From positions 2,170,001 to 2,234,000 of the forward strand of contig NZ_CP051230.1 of the NCBI RefSeq assembly GCF_017792385.1: a DNA stretch of 64,000 nt. Direction: 5' to 3'. The stretch's first letter is position 1, and each line of letters opens with the position of its first letter. The notes beneath the pieces were generated by a model. The model did no database searches. It saw nothing but the letters and a program-made list of their open reading frames with translations, and was not told the origin of the DNA. Source of the stretch: Hyphomonas sp. (GTDB lineage: Bacteria; Pseudomonadota; Alphaproteobacteria; Caulobacterales; Hyphomonadaceae). The position numbers and the translations under genes are program-made. Positions 7,703 to 18,024 of this stretch are shown in pieces.

Positions 7703-8353
7703 ATGCCGCGCTTGCGCCCGATGACCGATCACCGGCTGGGCCGGATCCTTGGCCGCGGCGGCATGGTTGCGCCGGTGCGCCAGGTCTATCTGGCCTATCG
7801 CGGCCCCGACACGCGCCATCAGGCCGTGGGCTGGGTGTCCCCGCACCTGATTGCCCGCCGGCTGGAGGAAGGCGGCCTGTCCCGGACGGACCTCTATCCT
7901 GATCGGTTCGTTGCGGGCCCGGCCCTGCGCCTTGCGGACCGGCCGCGCGCCGTTCAGCTGCCGCCCGGCTGGGAAGGTGCAGACCGTGCGTCAGGTGGCG
8001 CACTGGCGTCCCGCCTGATGAGCGGGCGCGACGGGGTGCGCCTGCGCGCGGCGGCGGGCCGGTTCCGGGACGAGTTCCAGCGGGCCAGTTGCCCGGCGGC
8101 GGGGCCTGTCCGCGCGCTGGCGCAAACGGGCAGGCCGCAAGCGCCGTCCGACCGCCTGGCCGGTCTGGAAGCCGGGATCGGCACGCCGGTCATGCGGCGG
8201 TTGGAAGACCTGCTGGTGGATCAGGGCACGCTGGCCGCGCTCTGTGTGCGCTGGTCGGTGGAACAGGAGGCAGCGCGGGCGCTGGGTCAGGCGGCGCTGG
8301 ACGCAGTGGCTCGCGCCTATGACTTGCTGCCCGCAGCCGACAGTCCGGCCTGA
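7703..8353 (+). CDS. DUF6456-like protein
   Basis: A 216-residue protein directly downstream of the DnaA-like HTH protein. The C-terminal half, with AAGRFRDEFQRA and a long helical segment after it (LEDLLVDQGTLAALCVRWSVEQEAAR region), resembles the DUF6456 domain that often follows short HTH proteins in this lineage. The N-terminal half is Arg/Gly-rich without a recognised domain. No membrane segment. Its last 37 bases overlap the end of sufE on the other strand. Function unknown; partnership with the HTH protein is inferred from adjacency. Confidence 0.65.
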   Translation: MPRLRPMTDHRLGRILGRGGMVAPVRQVYLAYRGPDTRHQAVGWVSPHLIARRLEEGGLSRTDLYPDRFVAGPALRLADRPRAVQLPPGWEGADRASGGALASRLMSGRDGVRLRAAAGRFRDEFQRASCPAAGPVRALAQTGRPQAPSDRLAGLEAGIGTPVMRRLEDLLVDQGTLAALCVRWSVEQEAARALGQAALDAVARAYDLLPAADSPA

Positions 8354-8751
8354 GCGTCGGACCGGATCCGGGCGAGCATCGATGCCAGGCCGTTCGAGCG
8401 CTGTGCGGTCAGGGCGCCGCTCACGCCGATCTCGTCCAGCAGGGCCTTGGCGTCGAAGCCTTCGATCTCTTCCAGCGTCGCGCCCGAATAGAGCCGGGTC
8501 AGCAGGGCGATCAGGCCGGAGACGATCATCGCATCGGATTCGGCGCGCACGCGCATCCTTCCATCTGCGATGTCGGTCACCATCCAGACCTGCGAGGCGC
8601 ATCCGCGCACGCGCGTTTCCTCGGTGCGCTCGGCTTCGGCCAGGGGCGGGTTCGCCTTGCCCAGATCGATGATGTGCGCATAGCGCGCTTCCCAATCGTC
8701 CAGCCAGGTGAACTCTTCGCGGATGTCGTCGGCAGTTTCAGCAATCGTCAT
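8317..8751 (-). CDS. sufE: SufE-type cysteine desulfurase sulfur acceptor
   Basis: A 144-residue SufE protein. SufE accepts persulfide sulfur from the cysteine desulfurase SufS and passes it to the SufBCD scaffold for Fe-S cluster assembly in the cytosol. The acceptor cysteine is in VRGCASQVWM at about residue 51, preceded by the usual LPPLAEAERTEE-like approach (NPPLAEAERTEETRVRGC). The start was placed at the ATG at 8751, giving MTIAETADDI; an upstream in-frame start adds 16 residues without family character. It is convergent with the DUF6456-like gene and stands alone. Confidence 0.93.
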   Translation of the reverse strand: MTIAETADDIREEFTWLDDWEARYAHIIDLGKANPPLAEAERTEETRVRGCASQVWMVTDIADGRMRVRAESDAMIVSGLIALLTRLYSGATLEEIEGFDAKALLDEIGVSGALTAQRSNGLASMLARIRSDAQAGLSAAGSKS

Positions 8752-8782
8752 GACTGCCAGATGGGACAGGATGAGACAAAAA

Positions 8783-8813
8783 GAAACCCCCGGAACCACA
8801 AGGAAACCGGGGG
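8783..8813 (-). terminator. Rho-independent terminator of the VOC gene (copy 1 of a duplicated terminator)
   Basis: Read on the minus strand it is CCCCCGG, a 13-base loop, CCGGGGG, then TTTCTTTTT. It lies 23 bases past the VOC stop. The 39 bases at 8778-8816 are identical, loop included, to 10346-10384. Confidence 0.85.
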
Positions 8814-8835
8814 CGACGAGACGAGCAGGGACCCG

Positions 8836-9333
8836 TCAGCTGTAGGCGCCTGCAGAATAGGTCAGCTCGTAACCGTGGCTGTACAGTTCGAACACGATCC
8901 CGAAGGGATCCTCCACATAGACCATTCGATAGGGCTTTTCTCCGGGAAAGTACTCTCTCACCGGCATGCGCTGCTTGCCGCCAGCGGCCACGATCTTTTC
9001 CAGCAAGCCCTCCACATCGGGGTCCTGTATCGCAAAGTGAAATGTACCGTGCTGTCGATAGGCGAGATTGTCTTCTGGCGCCTGGTTACCTGCAAACTCG
9101 AACAATTCGATACCGACCCGGTCTGCGGTGGACATGTGCGCGATACGCAGCCGCTTCCAGCCGGGACCGAACACATCGCTGCACATGATCCCGACAGCGC
9201 TGTCGTCTTCCACGATTTCGGTAGGGGGCATGATGACGTAAAAGCCCAAAACGCTGGAATAGAATTCAACAGCCTTGTCGAGGTCCGGCACGGACAGGCC
9301 GATATGCGAAAAACTGCGGGGGGTGGGGGTCAT
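8836..9333 (-). CDS. VOC family (glyoxalase/dioxygenase fold) protein
   Basis: A 165-residue vicinal-oxygen-chelate protein. The first module begins SFSHIGLSVPDLDKAVEFYSS with the metal-ligand histidine, and the second has GTFHFAIQDPDVEGLLEKI followed by the glutamate motif DPFGIVFELYS. This is the layout of lactoylglutathione lyase-like and extradiol dioxygenase-like proteins; the substrate cannot be named. The ATG at 9333 is chosen because AAGGAG lies eight bases upstream; two earlier in-frame ATGs would fall before this site. It is divergent from a LysR gene, the usual arrangement for a regulator and its target. Confidence 0.9.
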   Translation of the reverse strand: MTPTPRSFSHIGLSVPDLDKAVEFYSSVLGFYVIMPPTEIVEDDSAVGIMCSDVFGPGWKRLRIAHMSTADRVGIELFEFAGNQAPEDNLAYRQHGTFHFAIQDPDVEGLLEKIVAAGGKQRMPVREYFPGEKPYRMVYVEDPFGIVFELYSHGYELTYSAGAYS

Positions 9334-9431
9334 GATCATCTCCTTCATCAATCATGATTTCGGAGGTAGACATTCTTTGGAAATTAGAAAATTATCATTT
9401 GGAATAAAAATCATAACATGGAATTATAAAC

Positions 9432-10328
9432 ATGTTGAACGCAGCCTGGCTCCAGACTTTCACCGTTCTGTGTGAAACCGGAAGCTTCACGCAAGCGGCT
9501 CGGCGGCTGAACATGACCCAGCCGGGTGTTTCGCAGCATCTGCGCAAACTGGAAGGGCAGCTGGACCACGCGTTGATCGCCCGGCATGGCAAGAAATTTT
9601 CCCTCACACCTGCCGGAGAGGCAGTTCTTCGAATTGGCCTGTCACGGCGCAAGGAAGAGGACTTGCTACGCGATACCATCGCGCATGATCGCCCGGATGT
9701 GGGACCTGTTTCATTGGCCTGCTCAGGCAGTTTCGCGCTGCTATGCGCCCATCCGATCTATACCATGATGGACGCGGCGCCAGCGCTCGATGTGTGTCTG
9801 GAGGCTGCGCCTCAGGCAAGCGTCCTGGCCGGTGTGCTTGATGGCAAATTCGATTTGGGCGTGGTCGCTCAAGATCCGGCTCACCCTCGTTTGGATGCCC
9901 ACCAGATCGGTCTCGAAGAAGTGTGTCTGGTGATGCCCGCCGCCGCTTCGGTCCGGGAGGTCAGCCTGCAATATCTGGAGGAGTTGGGGTTCATCGCCCA
10001 TCCAGACGGTTATCATTATGCTGACAGTCTACTCGCCCGGAACTTTGGTGATGCGTACCAGGGGGCTGACCGGTTGCGCAGGCGCGCGCATGTCAATCAG
10101 ATCGGCCAAATTCCGGCAATGGTCGCAAACGGTCTCGGATATACAGTTTTGCCGCGCAGCGGGATCGAAGCGTTTGATCGGCTCGATGCGCTGCATATCG
10201 CCCGGCTGCCAGAACGGCGATTCCAGGAGTTGTGGCGCGTCTCTCTGGGCAGTCGTCCATTGAGTGCACGGGTCCGGCGGCTTGCGGACCTGGTGGCGGA
10301 CGCGGCCGGATCGCTCGCGCGGGCCTAG
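9432..10328 (+). CDS. LysR-family transcriptional regulator
   Basis: A 298-residue LysR-type regulator. The N-terminal winged helix-turn-helix is plain: FTVLCETGSFTQAARRLNMTQPGVSQHLRKLEGQL (about residues 9-43). It is followed by the linker and an effector-binding domain of the periplasmic-binding-protein fold to about residue 290. It is divergent from the VOC gene across a 98-base AT-rich gap that must hold both promoters and the LysR operator. It most likely autoregulates and controls the VOC gene in response to an unknown ligand. Confidence 0.93.
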   Translation: MLNAAWLQTFTVLCETGSFTQAARRLNMTQPGVSQHLRKLEGQLDHALIARHGKKFSLTPAGEAVLRIGLSRRKEEDLLRDTIAHDRPDVGPVSLACSGSFALLCAHPIYTMMDAAPALDVCLEAAPQASVLAGVLDGKFDLGVVAQDPAHPRLDAHQIGLEEVCLVMPAAASVREVSLQYLEELGFIAHPDGYHYADSLLARNFGDAYQGADRLRRRAHVNQIGQIPAMVANGLGYTVLPRSGIEAFDRLDALHIARLPERRFQELWRVSLGSRPLSARVRRLADLVADAAGSLARA

Positions 10329-10350
10329 TCTGGGAGCCCCGAAAGAAAAA

Positions 10351-10381
10351 GAAACCCCCGGAACCACAAGGAAACCGGGGG
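10351..10381 (-). terminator. Rho-independent terminator of the secreted protein gene (copy 2)
   Basis: On the minus strand it is CCCCCGG, 13-base loop, CCGGGGG, then TTTCTTTTT, placed 27 bases past the stop of the gene at 10408. It is identical over 39 bases (10346-10384) to the terminator at 8778-8816. Confidence 0.85.
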
Positions 10382-10407
10382 CGAGAGAGAGACTGGGGGT
10401 GGGCGGC

Positions 10408-11448
10408 CTACTGGTAGACGCCGCCAATGCACTGGCCAACATCGGCCAGGGCGTGCTCGCCGATGCAGAACGGCACTTCATATTGCTGGTTCGCCGCAGC
10501 CACGCATTGCTGCAGGTTCAAATTCGCCATGTTGAGGCAACCGCGGGTTTCCCGCTCTGCCATGGCCGAATTGACCTGGCTGGACGAAGCCGCCGTTTCA
10601 CCAAGGATGCGATAGGCCGCCAGCGTCGCGATCTGGTCGGCCACCGGCTCCTTGCCGTACTTCACGCGCTTCTTCTGTGTCAGGCCCAGCCCGCTGGTCA
10701 CGGCGGCCGGGAAGCGGACGGCGTCAGCGGCGCCGGAGACATTGTCCCACAGGGACGGGGCACCCGCCCGGCCGGCATTGGCCAGGACGCTGTCGATATT
10801 GGCGGCGTTGAAGGCGTTGATCAGCGGCTGACGCGCCGGCGTGCCGACGGTCTGGATGCTGTTCAGGCGATTGGCCAGGGCGCCGGAATTGCCGATCTTG
10901 GCCTTCGCCCAGCCTGCGCCCTGAAGGCTGTAGGCCTGTTCCTTGACGAAGGCTGCGGTCGATGTGATGCGGCGGCTGTCGGCTTCGGTCGCGGCGAGGG
11001 ACATGCTGACGGCATTGTCGCCGCCACTGAGCGTGCGGGCATAGCGCACATCATTCTTCAGGCCGGTCAGCAGCACATCGGAACCATAAAAGCTCTCAAT
11101 GTCCCGCACGGCGGCGCGGTATTCGGGATCCTGCGAGGCGATCAGCGCGGAATAGGCGATCCAGCCTTTCGACAGATGGTCGGGATTGTGTCCGCCCAGC
11201 GAATTGAGCGCGGAATCGATGTCCTTGGCGGAGGCGAACGGCCGGTCCTTCACATCCGTCACATCGGATTGATAGGTGCCGTAAACGGCTGCCGACTTCG
11301 AAATCGGGTCCGGGGCGGACGCCGCAGCGGATGGCGATGCCGGGGCGGCGGCCGGTACGATGGCAGCGTCGTCTCCCGATTGTGCGGATGCACTCATGAC
11401 CAGCCCGATGGCAGCCATTGCAGTCCCGATCATTCTGATGGATTTCAT
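10408..11448 (-). CDS. secreted protein of unknown function
   Basis: A 346-residue exported protein. The start is the ATG at 11448 (MKSIRMIGTAMAAIGLVMSA...), a classic signal peptide cleaved after about residue 23 (SASA-QS); GGGAG lies upstream and would be overlapped by the longer GTG start. The mature part has an Ala/Pro-rich linker, then a mainly helical domain with no recognised motif. Near the C-terminus there are four cysteines (GCLNMAN, QQCVAA, FCIGEH, GQCIGG) that could form two disulfides in the periplasm. The gene is monocistronic. The family could not be named. Confidence 0.7.
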   Translation of the reverse strand: MKSIRMIGTAMAAIGLVMSASAQSGDDAAIVPAAAPASPSAAASAPDPISKSAAVYGTYQSDVTDVKDRPFASAKDIDSALNSLGGHNPDHLSKGWIAYSALIASQDPEYRAAVRDIESFYGSDVLLTGLKNDVRYARTLSGGDNAVSMSLAATEADSRRITSTAAFVKEQAYSLQGAGWAKAKIGNSGALANRLNSIQTVGTPARQPLINAFNAANIDSVLANAGRAGAPSLWDNVSGAADAVRFPAAVTSGLGLTQKKRVKYGKEPVADQIATLAAYRILGETAASSSQVNSAMAERETRGCLNMANLNLQQCVAAANQQYEVPFCIGEHALADVGQCIGGVYQ

Positions 11449-11567
11449 GTGCAGTTTCTCCCTCACGCGTCACGCGACAGTGTTGCATGAACTTCCCCCG
11501 ATGGGGAACCTCGCCTTGCCTGCTTCACACATTACAAATACAGCAAGGGATGCGTGACACAGGCAGA

Positions 11568-13211
11568 ATGCCTAACGAATATCACCGGGGTGTTAATAAA
11601 GTGCCCGTTTCTGCACGAATGAGATTACAGTTCATTCATGTAATCTGGCTGGTCCTGACAGCTGTTCTGGCCCTGGCGTCCGCCTTGGGCGGGACGGCGG
11701 ATTCAGCCTTGCTGGCGGGTCTGGTGCTGGCCGCGCTTCCCGGCATAGTCGGGGCCACACTGCTGCACCCGAAACTGCGCTCGGATGATCTGGCCGGGCC
11801 GTTTCTCGTGATCGGATGGACATTGCTGGCCATGCTGGGCATTGCGGCCACCGGGGCCACCCTGTCGCCCCTGACGATCCTGTTTGCCATTGCGCCCTTG
11901 ACGGCAATGAATCTCGGCAAGCCCGGCATGGCCGCAGAAGCCGCGATTTTCGGCGCGTTTGCCTTTGTGGCAACCGCCGTGATGGTGCGCCTTGGCCTGT
12001 TGCCACCTGCCAATCCCGCAGCCGGGTATCAGCTGCCGGCCATGCTGCTTGCCTTTGCGGGACTGGTGATGACAGGTTTCCTGGCCTGGACGTTCCTGAA
12101 GGCCGGGGAAGAGACGGCCGTAGGGGCCGACGCGCCGGTCGAGCCGGTCACCCTTGTCCGTCCGGATCCCGGCATTCCCGCCGAATCCGGCCTTCTGCTG
12201 ATCGATGCGTCCGAATTTGGCCGGATCCGCACCATGAGCGGAGACCTGCTGGGTCTCGATGGCGCGAAGGCAGGGGGGCTGCTTGCCAATCTCCTGCAGG
12301 ACGAGACCGAGACGAGCCTGCTGAAGCCGGCCAATGGGCGCACGCATGGGGAAATCACCCTGAAGAATGGCCGCGAGGTTGCCTTCGTGGCGGAGGCCCA
12401 TGAAGGCGGCTCCGTCATTGTGCTGCGCGACCTGACGGAGGTGCGCGCCCGCACGCTGGAGACCCGCGCCCGCCTCGAAGAGGCTGAAGCCCGCCTGAAG
12501 GGCCGCACGGCCTTCTTCGCATCGCTCGGCCATGACCTGAAGACCCCGCTCAACGCCATTCTGGGCTATGCCGACATGATGCGGGCCGGTATCCGCGGCC
12601 CCATGCCGGAGCCCTATGCCGATTATCCCGAGATCATCCATGAAAGCGGGCAGGACCTGTTGCTGCTCGTGGAGGACATACTCGACCTCGCCAAGGCCGA
12701 AGCCGACCGCCAGAGGCTGGAGCCGGAGCCGGTCGACCTGACCGCCTCGGCGCAATCGGTCCTGCGGCAACTGGACAATCAGGCGGAACGGGCCGGCGTC
12801 AAGCTGAAGCTCAAGGCCACCGGCGAAGTCTGGGCGGAAGCCGATGCGCGCGCCGTGCGCCAGATCTGGCAGAACCTCGTATCCAACGCCATCAAGTATT
12901 CCGAGTCCGGCGGCACCGTGACGCTGGATGCACGCGACGCCGGCAATGCCACCGTGCTGAGCGTGACCGACAAGGGCGCCGGCATGACGCCGGAAGATGT
13001 ACGCCGCGTGCTGGAGCCCTTCTCGCAAGGCAGCAATGCCAAGGGCCGGAAGGGGACCGGGCTTGGCCTCGCGGTCGTCAACTCCTTCGCCCAGCTGCAC
13101 GGTGGCCAGGTCGTCATCGATTCGGCACCCGGCCGGGGCACGAAGGTCGAGGTCAGCCTGCCACGCGCCGATCCGGCCGACATCCAGCCGCTGGAGGATG
13201 CGGCGCAGTGA
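11568..13211 (+). CDS. membrane-bound sensor histidine kinase (PleC/DivJ-like)
   Basis: A histidine kinase of about 547 residues with some six N-terminal transmembrane helices (to about residue 175) and a short PAS-like stretch. A coiled-coil connector (TRARLEEAEARLKGR) leads to the HisKA domain with FFASLGHDLKTPLNAILGY, the His being the phosphorylation site. The HATPase_c domain shows the N box QNLVSNAIKY, DKGAGM and GTGLGLAVV. The HDLKTPLNAI(L/I)GY form is typical of alphaproteobacterial cell-cycle and development kinases such as PleC and DivJ. No receiver domain is attached and no response regulator adjoins, so its partner is unknown. The start is uncertain: the ATG at 11568 is used, 11619 and 11487 are alternatives. 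Its stop overlaps the DUF1491 start. Confidence 0.87.
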   Translation: MPNEYHRGVNKVPVSARMRLQFIHVIWLVLTAVLALASALGGTADSALLAGLVLAALPGIVGATLLHPKLRSDDLAGPFLVIGWTLLAMLGIAATGATLSPLTILFAIAPLTAMNLGKPGMAAEAAIFGAFAFVATAVMVRLGLLPPANPAAGYQLPAMLLAFAGLVMTGFLAWTFLKAGEETAVGADAPVEPVTLVRPDPGIPAESGLLLIDASEFGRIRTMSGDLLGLDGAKAGGLLANLLQDETETSLLKPANGRTHGEITLKNGREVAFVAEAHEGGSVIVLRDLTEVRARTLETRARLEEAEARLKGRTAFFASLGHDLKTPLNAILGYADMMRAGIRGPMPEPYADYPEIIHESGQDLLLLVEDILDLAKAEADRQRLEPEPVDLTASAQSVLRQLDNQAERAGVKLKLKATGEVWAEADARAVRQIWQNLVSNAIKYSESGGTVTLDARDAGNATVLSVTDKGAGMTPEDVRRVLEPFSQGSNAKGRKGTGLGLAVVNSFAQLHGGQVVIDSAPGRGTKVEVSLPRADPADIQPLEDAAQ

Positions 13212-13564
13212 TGATGGAGCGCCTGCCGACCAAGGTGTGGGTCGACGCCCTGGTGCGCCGCGCGCAGGTCGCCGGCGCCGCAGCCTTTGTGCTGCAATCG
13301 GGTGACGCGGAACGCGGGGACGTTCTGGTCAAGGTGGCGCGGCTCGACGGCACGGCTGCGGTCTACACGCCCACGATGAACCTGGACGGGGACCGGATTT
13401 TCCTGGACCTGATCGTGCAGGGCATCGGGCCGGATGAAGCGGGCGTGGACGCCTATGTCCGCAAGGCCCGAGACCGGGATCGGGACCTCTGGGTCATCGA
13501 GATCGAGGACCGTGACGGACGCCACTTCCTGACAGAGCCTGTGGAAAGCCCGGAACCGGGCTGA
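13211..13564 (+). CDS. DUF1491 family protein
   Basis: A 117-residue protein resembling DUF1491, a small family restricted largely to alphaproteobacteria. Seen: an N-terminal LPTKVWVDALVRRAQVAGAAAFVL, a central RGDVLVKVARLDG, and the end DRDLWVIEIEDRDGRHFL. No catalytic role is known. It overlaps the histidine kinase stop (ATG within GTGATGATG), so it is translated from the same message. Confidence 0.85.
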   Translation: MMERLPTKVWVDALVRRAQVAGAAAFVLQSGDAERGDVLVKVARLDGTAAVYTPTMNLDGDRIFLDLIVQGIGPDEAGVDAYVRKARDRDRDLWVIEIEDRDGRHFLTEPVESPEPG

Positions 13565-13651
13565 TTTTAGCGGTCTCCTTAACCACGAGTAGCTCTTTGT
13601 TAACCGTGTGCGGGCAGCTTCCGGGTGAAACCTAGCTGGGGCGCGCCAAAC

Positions 13652-14026
13652 ATGTTGTTTCTGATGAATGATCAGATCGCCGAGATCGAGATACCGGAGA
13701 TGCACCTTGCCAAGAGGTGGCAATCGCTCGGCTGCGGAGACCCTTATGGCATGCGGGCGCGCGAAGCCCTGAATTTTGCCGGCCGCGTGGTTGGCGAGCA
13801 CATCAAGGAACGCATCCCGCTGGAGGACTCCCTGCTGCAGGATCTGGGGGCGCTGATCATTGCGAAGACCGGAGCCAATGCGGTCCTGTTCCCCGTTTTC
13901 GGCGATGTCGTTGGTGAGCCCCGCCTGACCATCCTGCCGGAAACGGTGCTGGCATCACTGCGCGAACGTCACCGCCGCGAAGGCAAGGCGCCCGACATGC
14001 GGGAAATCTGGCCCAGCGCCGCCTGA
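13652..14026 (+). CDS. uncharacterised cytosolic protein
   Basis: A 124-residue protein of unknown family. It is soluble, mixed alpha/beta in appearance, with IPEMHLAKRWQSLGCGDPYGMRAREALNFAGRV near the N-terminus and a Lys/Arg-rich C-terminus. A GTG at 13625 would lengthen it by nine residues; the ATG at 13652 is preferred. The preceding gap contains TTAACC twice (13579, 13601), resembling half-sites of the cell-cycle regulator CtrA, but the spacing does not fit a full site. Confidence 0.6.
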   Translation: MLFLMNDQIAEIEIPEMHLAKRWQSLGCGDPYGMRAREALNFAGRVVGEHIKERIPLEDSLLQDLGALIIAKTGANAVLFPVFGDVVGEPRLTILPETVLASLRERHRREGKAPDMREIWPSAA

Positions 14027-14108
14027 GGCCGGTCTGATACTGGTGCTTCAACAGGCGCGCCAAATGGGCTAGGGCCTCTGCCCAGCACGAAAGAGCCTGA
14101 AATTTCCC

Positions 14109-15703
<1,595 letters not shown>

Positions 15704-15707
<4 letters not shown>

Positions 15708-16144
15708 GCGGGTGTGTCAGCGGACAGGGGCTCTGGCTTGTCACTCGGCGGCGATGCGATGTCCGAACCGCCCACGAGTTCATCCTGATGGGGCAGTGTC
15801 GGCTGAAACCGGTCCTGATGACCAGACGAGATGCCGGACGTCGCGCGTGGATCGTATTCGACCTTTCCCGCACCGCGCTTCAGTTCACAGCGCGATTCTC
15901 CCGCATCGTGGCCGGCCACATAACTCCAGGCAAAACAGGCTGCCCGTGTGTCGCACAGGGCCGCGCAGGCGTCTGCCGATTCCGTGTTCGTGAACTCGTA
16001 GGTGCCCCCGAACCGGTAGAGACCGCTTTCATGATCATGCGATGCCATTTCCGCATCCGTCGCAGCGGATTGCGTGTCGGGGCTGTCGGCCAGGGCCGGA
16101 AGGCACAGGCTGGTGGCCAGCAGGAGTGCGGAAACAAGGCGCAT
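15704..16144 (-). CDS. secreted PAN/apple-domain protein
   Basis: A 146-residue exported protein. The signal peptide MRLVSALLLATSLCLPALA is followed by a PAN/apple-like core with paired cysteines: SADACAALCDTRAACFAWSY and SRCELKRG. In the core, W in AWSY and the C-L-K pattern are family hallmarks of this protein- or carbohydrate-binding fold. The C-terminal 40 residues are disordered and acidic. It would work in the periplasm or at the surface; its ligand is unknown. It follows no operon partner. Confidence 0.8.
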
Positions 16145-16203
16145 GGGTCAGACCTCCGTGAACTGCCGGAAACCCTAGGCGGGCCATCTTAAGGAATGGT
16201 TTT

Positions 16204-18024
16204 TCAGGACCCGGCCAGTGCCTCGCGCTTCTCTTCGATTTCCAGCCACTCCAGTTCGATCCCGTCCAGTTCCTCGCGCGCCGCGCCGATCCGGTCAGAC
16301 GCCCTGGCAAACCCGTTCGGGTCCCGCGTGTAGAAATCCGGGTCGCCCATCTGCTCTTCAAGTGAGCGGATTTCCTGTTGCAGCTTGGGGATCAGGGCAT
16401 TGATCTCCTTCTGGCGATGCTCATCCTTGTAGGAAAGTTTCTTCTGCGCTTTTGAGCGCACTGCATTGTCAGTCTTCGGTTTTTCCGGTTTTTGAGCAGA
16501 CGCGTCGGCTTTCCTGAAATGCTTCAACTGATCCTGCGCGTCGCTCCACCCGCCAGCGGTCACCACCCATTTTCCGTTCCCGACGGGGCAGAGACAGCTC
16601 GTCACTGTCGCATCAAGGAAGGCCCGGTCATGGCTGACCAGGATCAACGTGCCGTCATAGTTGAGCAGCATGTCTTCCAGCAGTTCGAGCGTCTGCATGT
16701 CCAGATCATTGGTCGGTTCGTCCATGACGAGGAGGTTGGAAGGCTGGGCAAGACCGATGGCGAGAGCCAGCCGGTTGCGTTCTCCGCCCGACAGGGCGCC
16801 GACGGGCTGGCGCAGCTGTTCGGGCTTGAACAGGAAGTCCTTGGCATAGGCCGCAACATGACGCTGGTGGCCCTGAACCATGATCGAATCCCCACCATTC
16901 GGGGCGAGCGCTTCCCAGACCGTATCGGTGGCATTCAGGGAGTCCCGCGTCTGGTCCTGATAGGTCACCTGAAGTGTCTTGGAGAGACGTATGTTGCCGG
17001 CGTCCGGCTCGATCTCGCCCAGCAGCAGGCGAACGAGCGTGGTCTTTCCCGCGCCGTTTGGTCCGATGATGCCGATCCGGTCACCGCGGAGGATTCGCAG
17101 GGAAAGGTCCTCTGCAATCACAAGCGGGCCATTCGGCGTATCGAATGTCTTGGCCAGGCCCTTCGCCTCGATCACCTTCTTGCTCATCGAGTCGCCGGAA
17201 CTGACGGACAGGTCGGCTGTGTTCTTGCGGTCCTGAAGGGCGCCGCGCATCTCGGCATGCTGGACACGCATCTGTTTCAGCCGGGCAAGACGTCCCTGAT
17301 TGCGCTTGCGGCGCCCGGTCACACCGCGCGCCAGCCAGTGCTGTTCGTCCTTCAATTGCGTCGTCATCCGGCGCAGCTGGCGCTCTTCCTCGATTTCGAT
17401 CTGTTCCGCCCAATCATCGAATTTGGCGTAGCCGTCCGGGCTTTTCAGAACCTTTCCCTGCCTCAGCCACAACGTATTGGTTGAGACATTTTCGAGGAAT
17501 CGCCGGTCGTGGCTGACCAGAAGCACGACACCGTTGAAGGATTTCAGGCGGGCTTCCAGCGCCTCAATCATCGGAACGTCGAGGTGGTTGGTCGGCTCGT
17601 CCAGCAGCAGCACATCCGGATCATGGGCGAAGGCCCTGGCCAGCGCTGCCCGTCGCTGTTGCCCGCCCGACAGGGTGGCCGGGTCCGCGGTCGCCTCGAC
17701 GCCGAACTCCATCAGTTCGGCTTCGGCCATATACGCCGCTTCCAGCCCGTCCGAGGCATAGTCGAGGACCGTGTCATGGCCTGCGAGGCTCGGCTCCTGC
17801 GAAACGATGGCATAGGTGATGCCGGGCTGACGCCAGACCTCGCCGCTGTCGGCCTCCAGGCTTTCGGAAATGATCTTCATCAGGGTGGACTTGCCGGCAC
17901 CGTTCCGGCCGACCAGGGCCACGCGTTCCCCCTTGGACAGGGAGAAACTGACTCCCGTGAACAGGGGCTTGCCGCCAAAGGTGAGGCGGACGTCATTCAG
18001 GGTGATCAGGGGTGGTTGAGCCAT
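16204..18024 (-). CDS. uup: ABC-F family ATPase, Uup-like
   Basis: A 606-residue protein with two ABC ATPase domains in one chain and no transmembrane domain, the ABC-F architecture. Domain 1: GRNGAGKS at about residue 38, LSGGQQRRAALARAFAHDP, LLLDEPTNHLD. Domain 2: GPNGAGKT at about 319, LSGGERNRLALAIGLAQP, VMDEPTNDLD. The linker between them is basic and helical (P-site tRNA-interaction motif in the family). The C-terminal 80 residues form a coiled coil (HRQKEINALIPKLQQEIRSL), as in Uup. Family members act on ribosomes or branched DNA; Uup has been linked to both. Monocistronic. Confidence 0.9.
   Translation of the reverse strand: MAQPPLITLNDVRLTFGGKPLFTGVSFSLSKGERVALVGRNGAGKSTLMKIISESLEADSGEVWRQPGITYAIVSQEPSLAGHDTVLDYASDGLEAAYMAEAELMEFGVEATADPATLSGGQQRRAALARAFAHDPDVLLLDEPTNHLDVPMIEALEARLKSFNGVVLLVSHDRRFLENVSTNTLWLRQGKVLKSPDGYAKFDDWAEQIEIEEERQLRRMTTQLKDEQHWLARGVTGRRKRNQGRLARLKQMRVQHAEMRGALQDRKNTADLSVSSGDSMSKKVIEAKGLAKTFDTPNGPLVIAEDLSLRILRGDRIGIIGPNGAGKTTLVRLLLGEIEPDAGNIRLSKTLQVTYQDQTRDSLNATDTVWEALAPNGGDSIMVQGHQRHVAAYAKDFLFKPEQLRQPVGALSGGERNRLALAIGLAQPSNLLVMDEPTNDLDMQTLELLEDMLLNYDGTLILVSHDRAFLDATVTSCLCPVGNGKWVVTAGGWSDAQDQLKHFRKADASAQKPEKPKTDNAVRSKAQKKLSYKDEHRQKEINALIPKLQQEIRSLEEQMGDPDFYTRDPNGFARASDRIGAAREELDGIELEWLEIEEKREALAGS

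Noticed and set aside
13571..13605. CtrA binding site from two TTAACC motifs
   Set aside because: The spacing between the TTAA half-sites is about 18 bases rather than seven, so it does not fit the full-site consensus.
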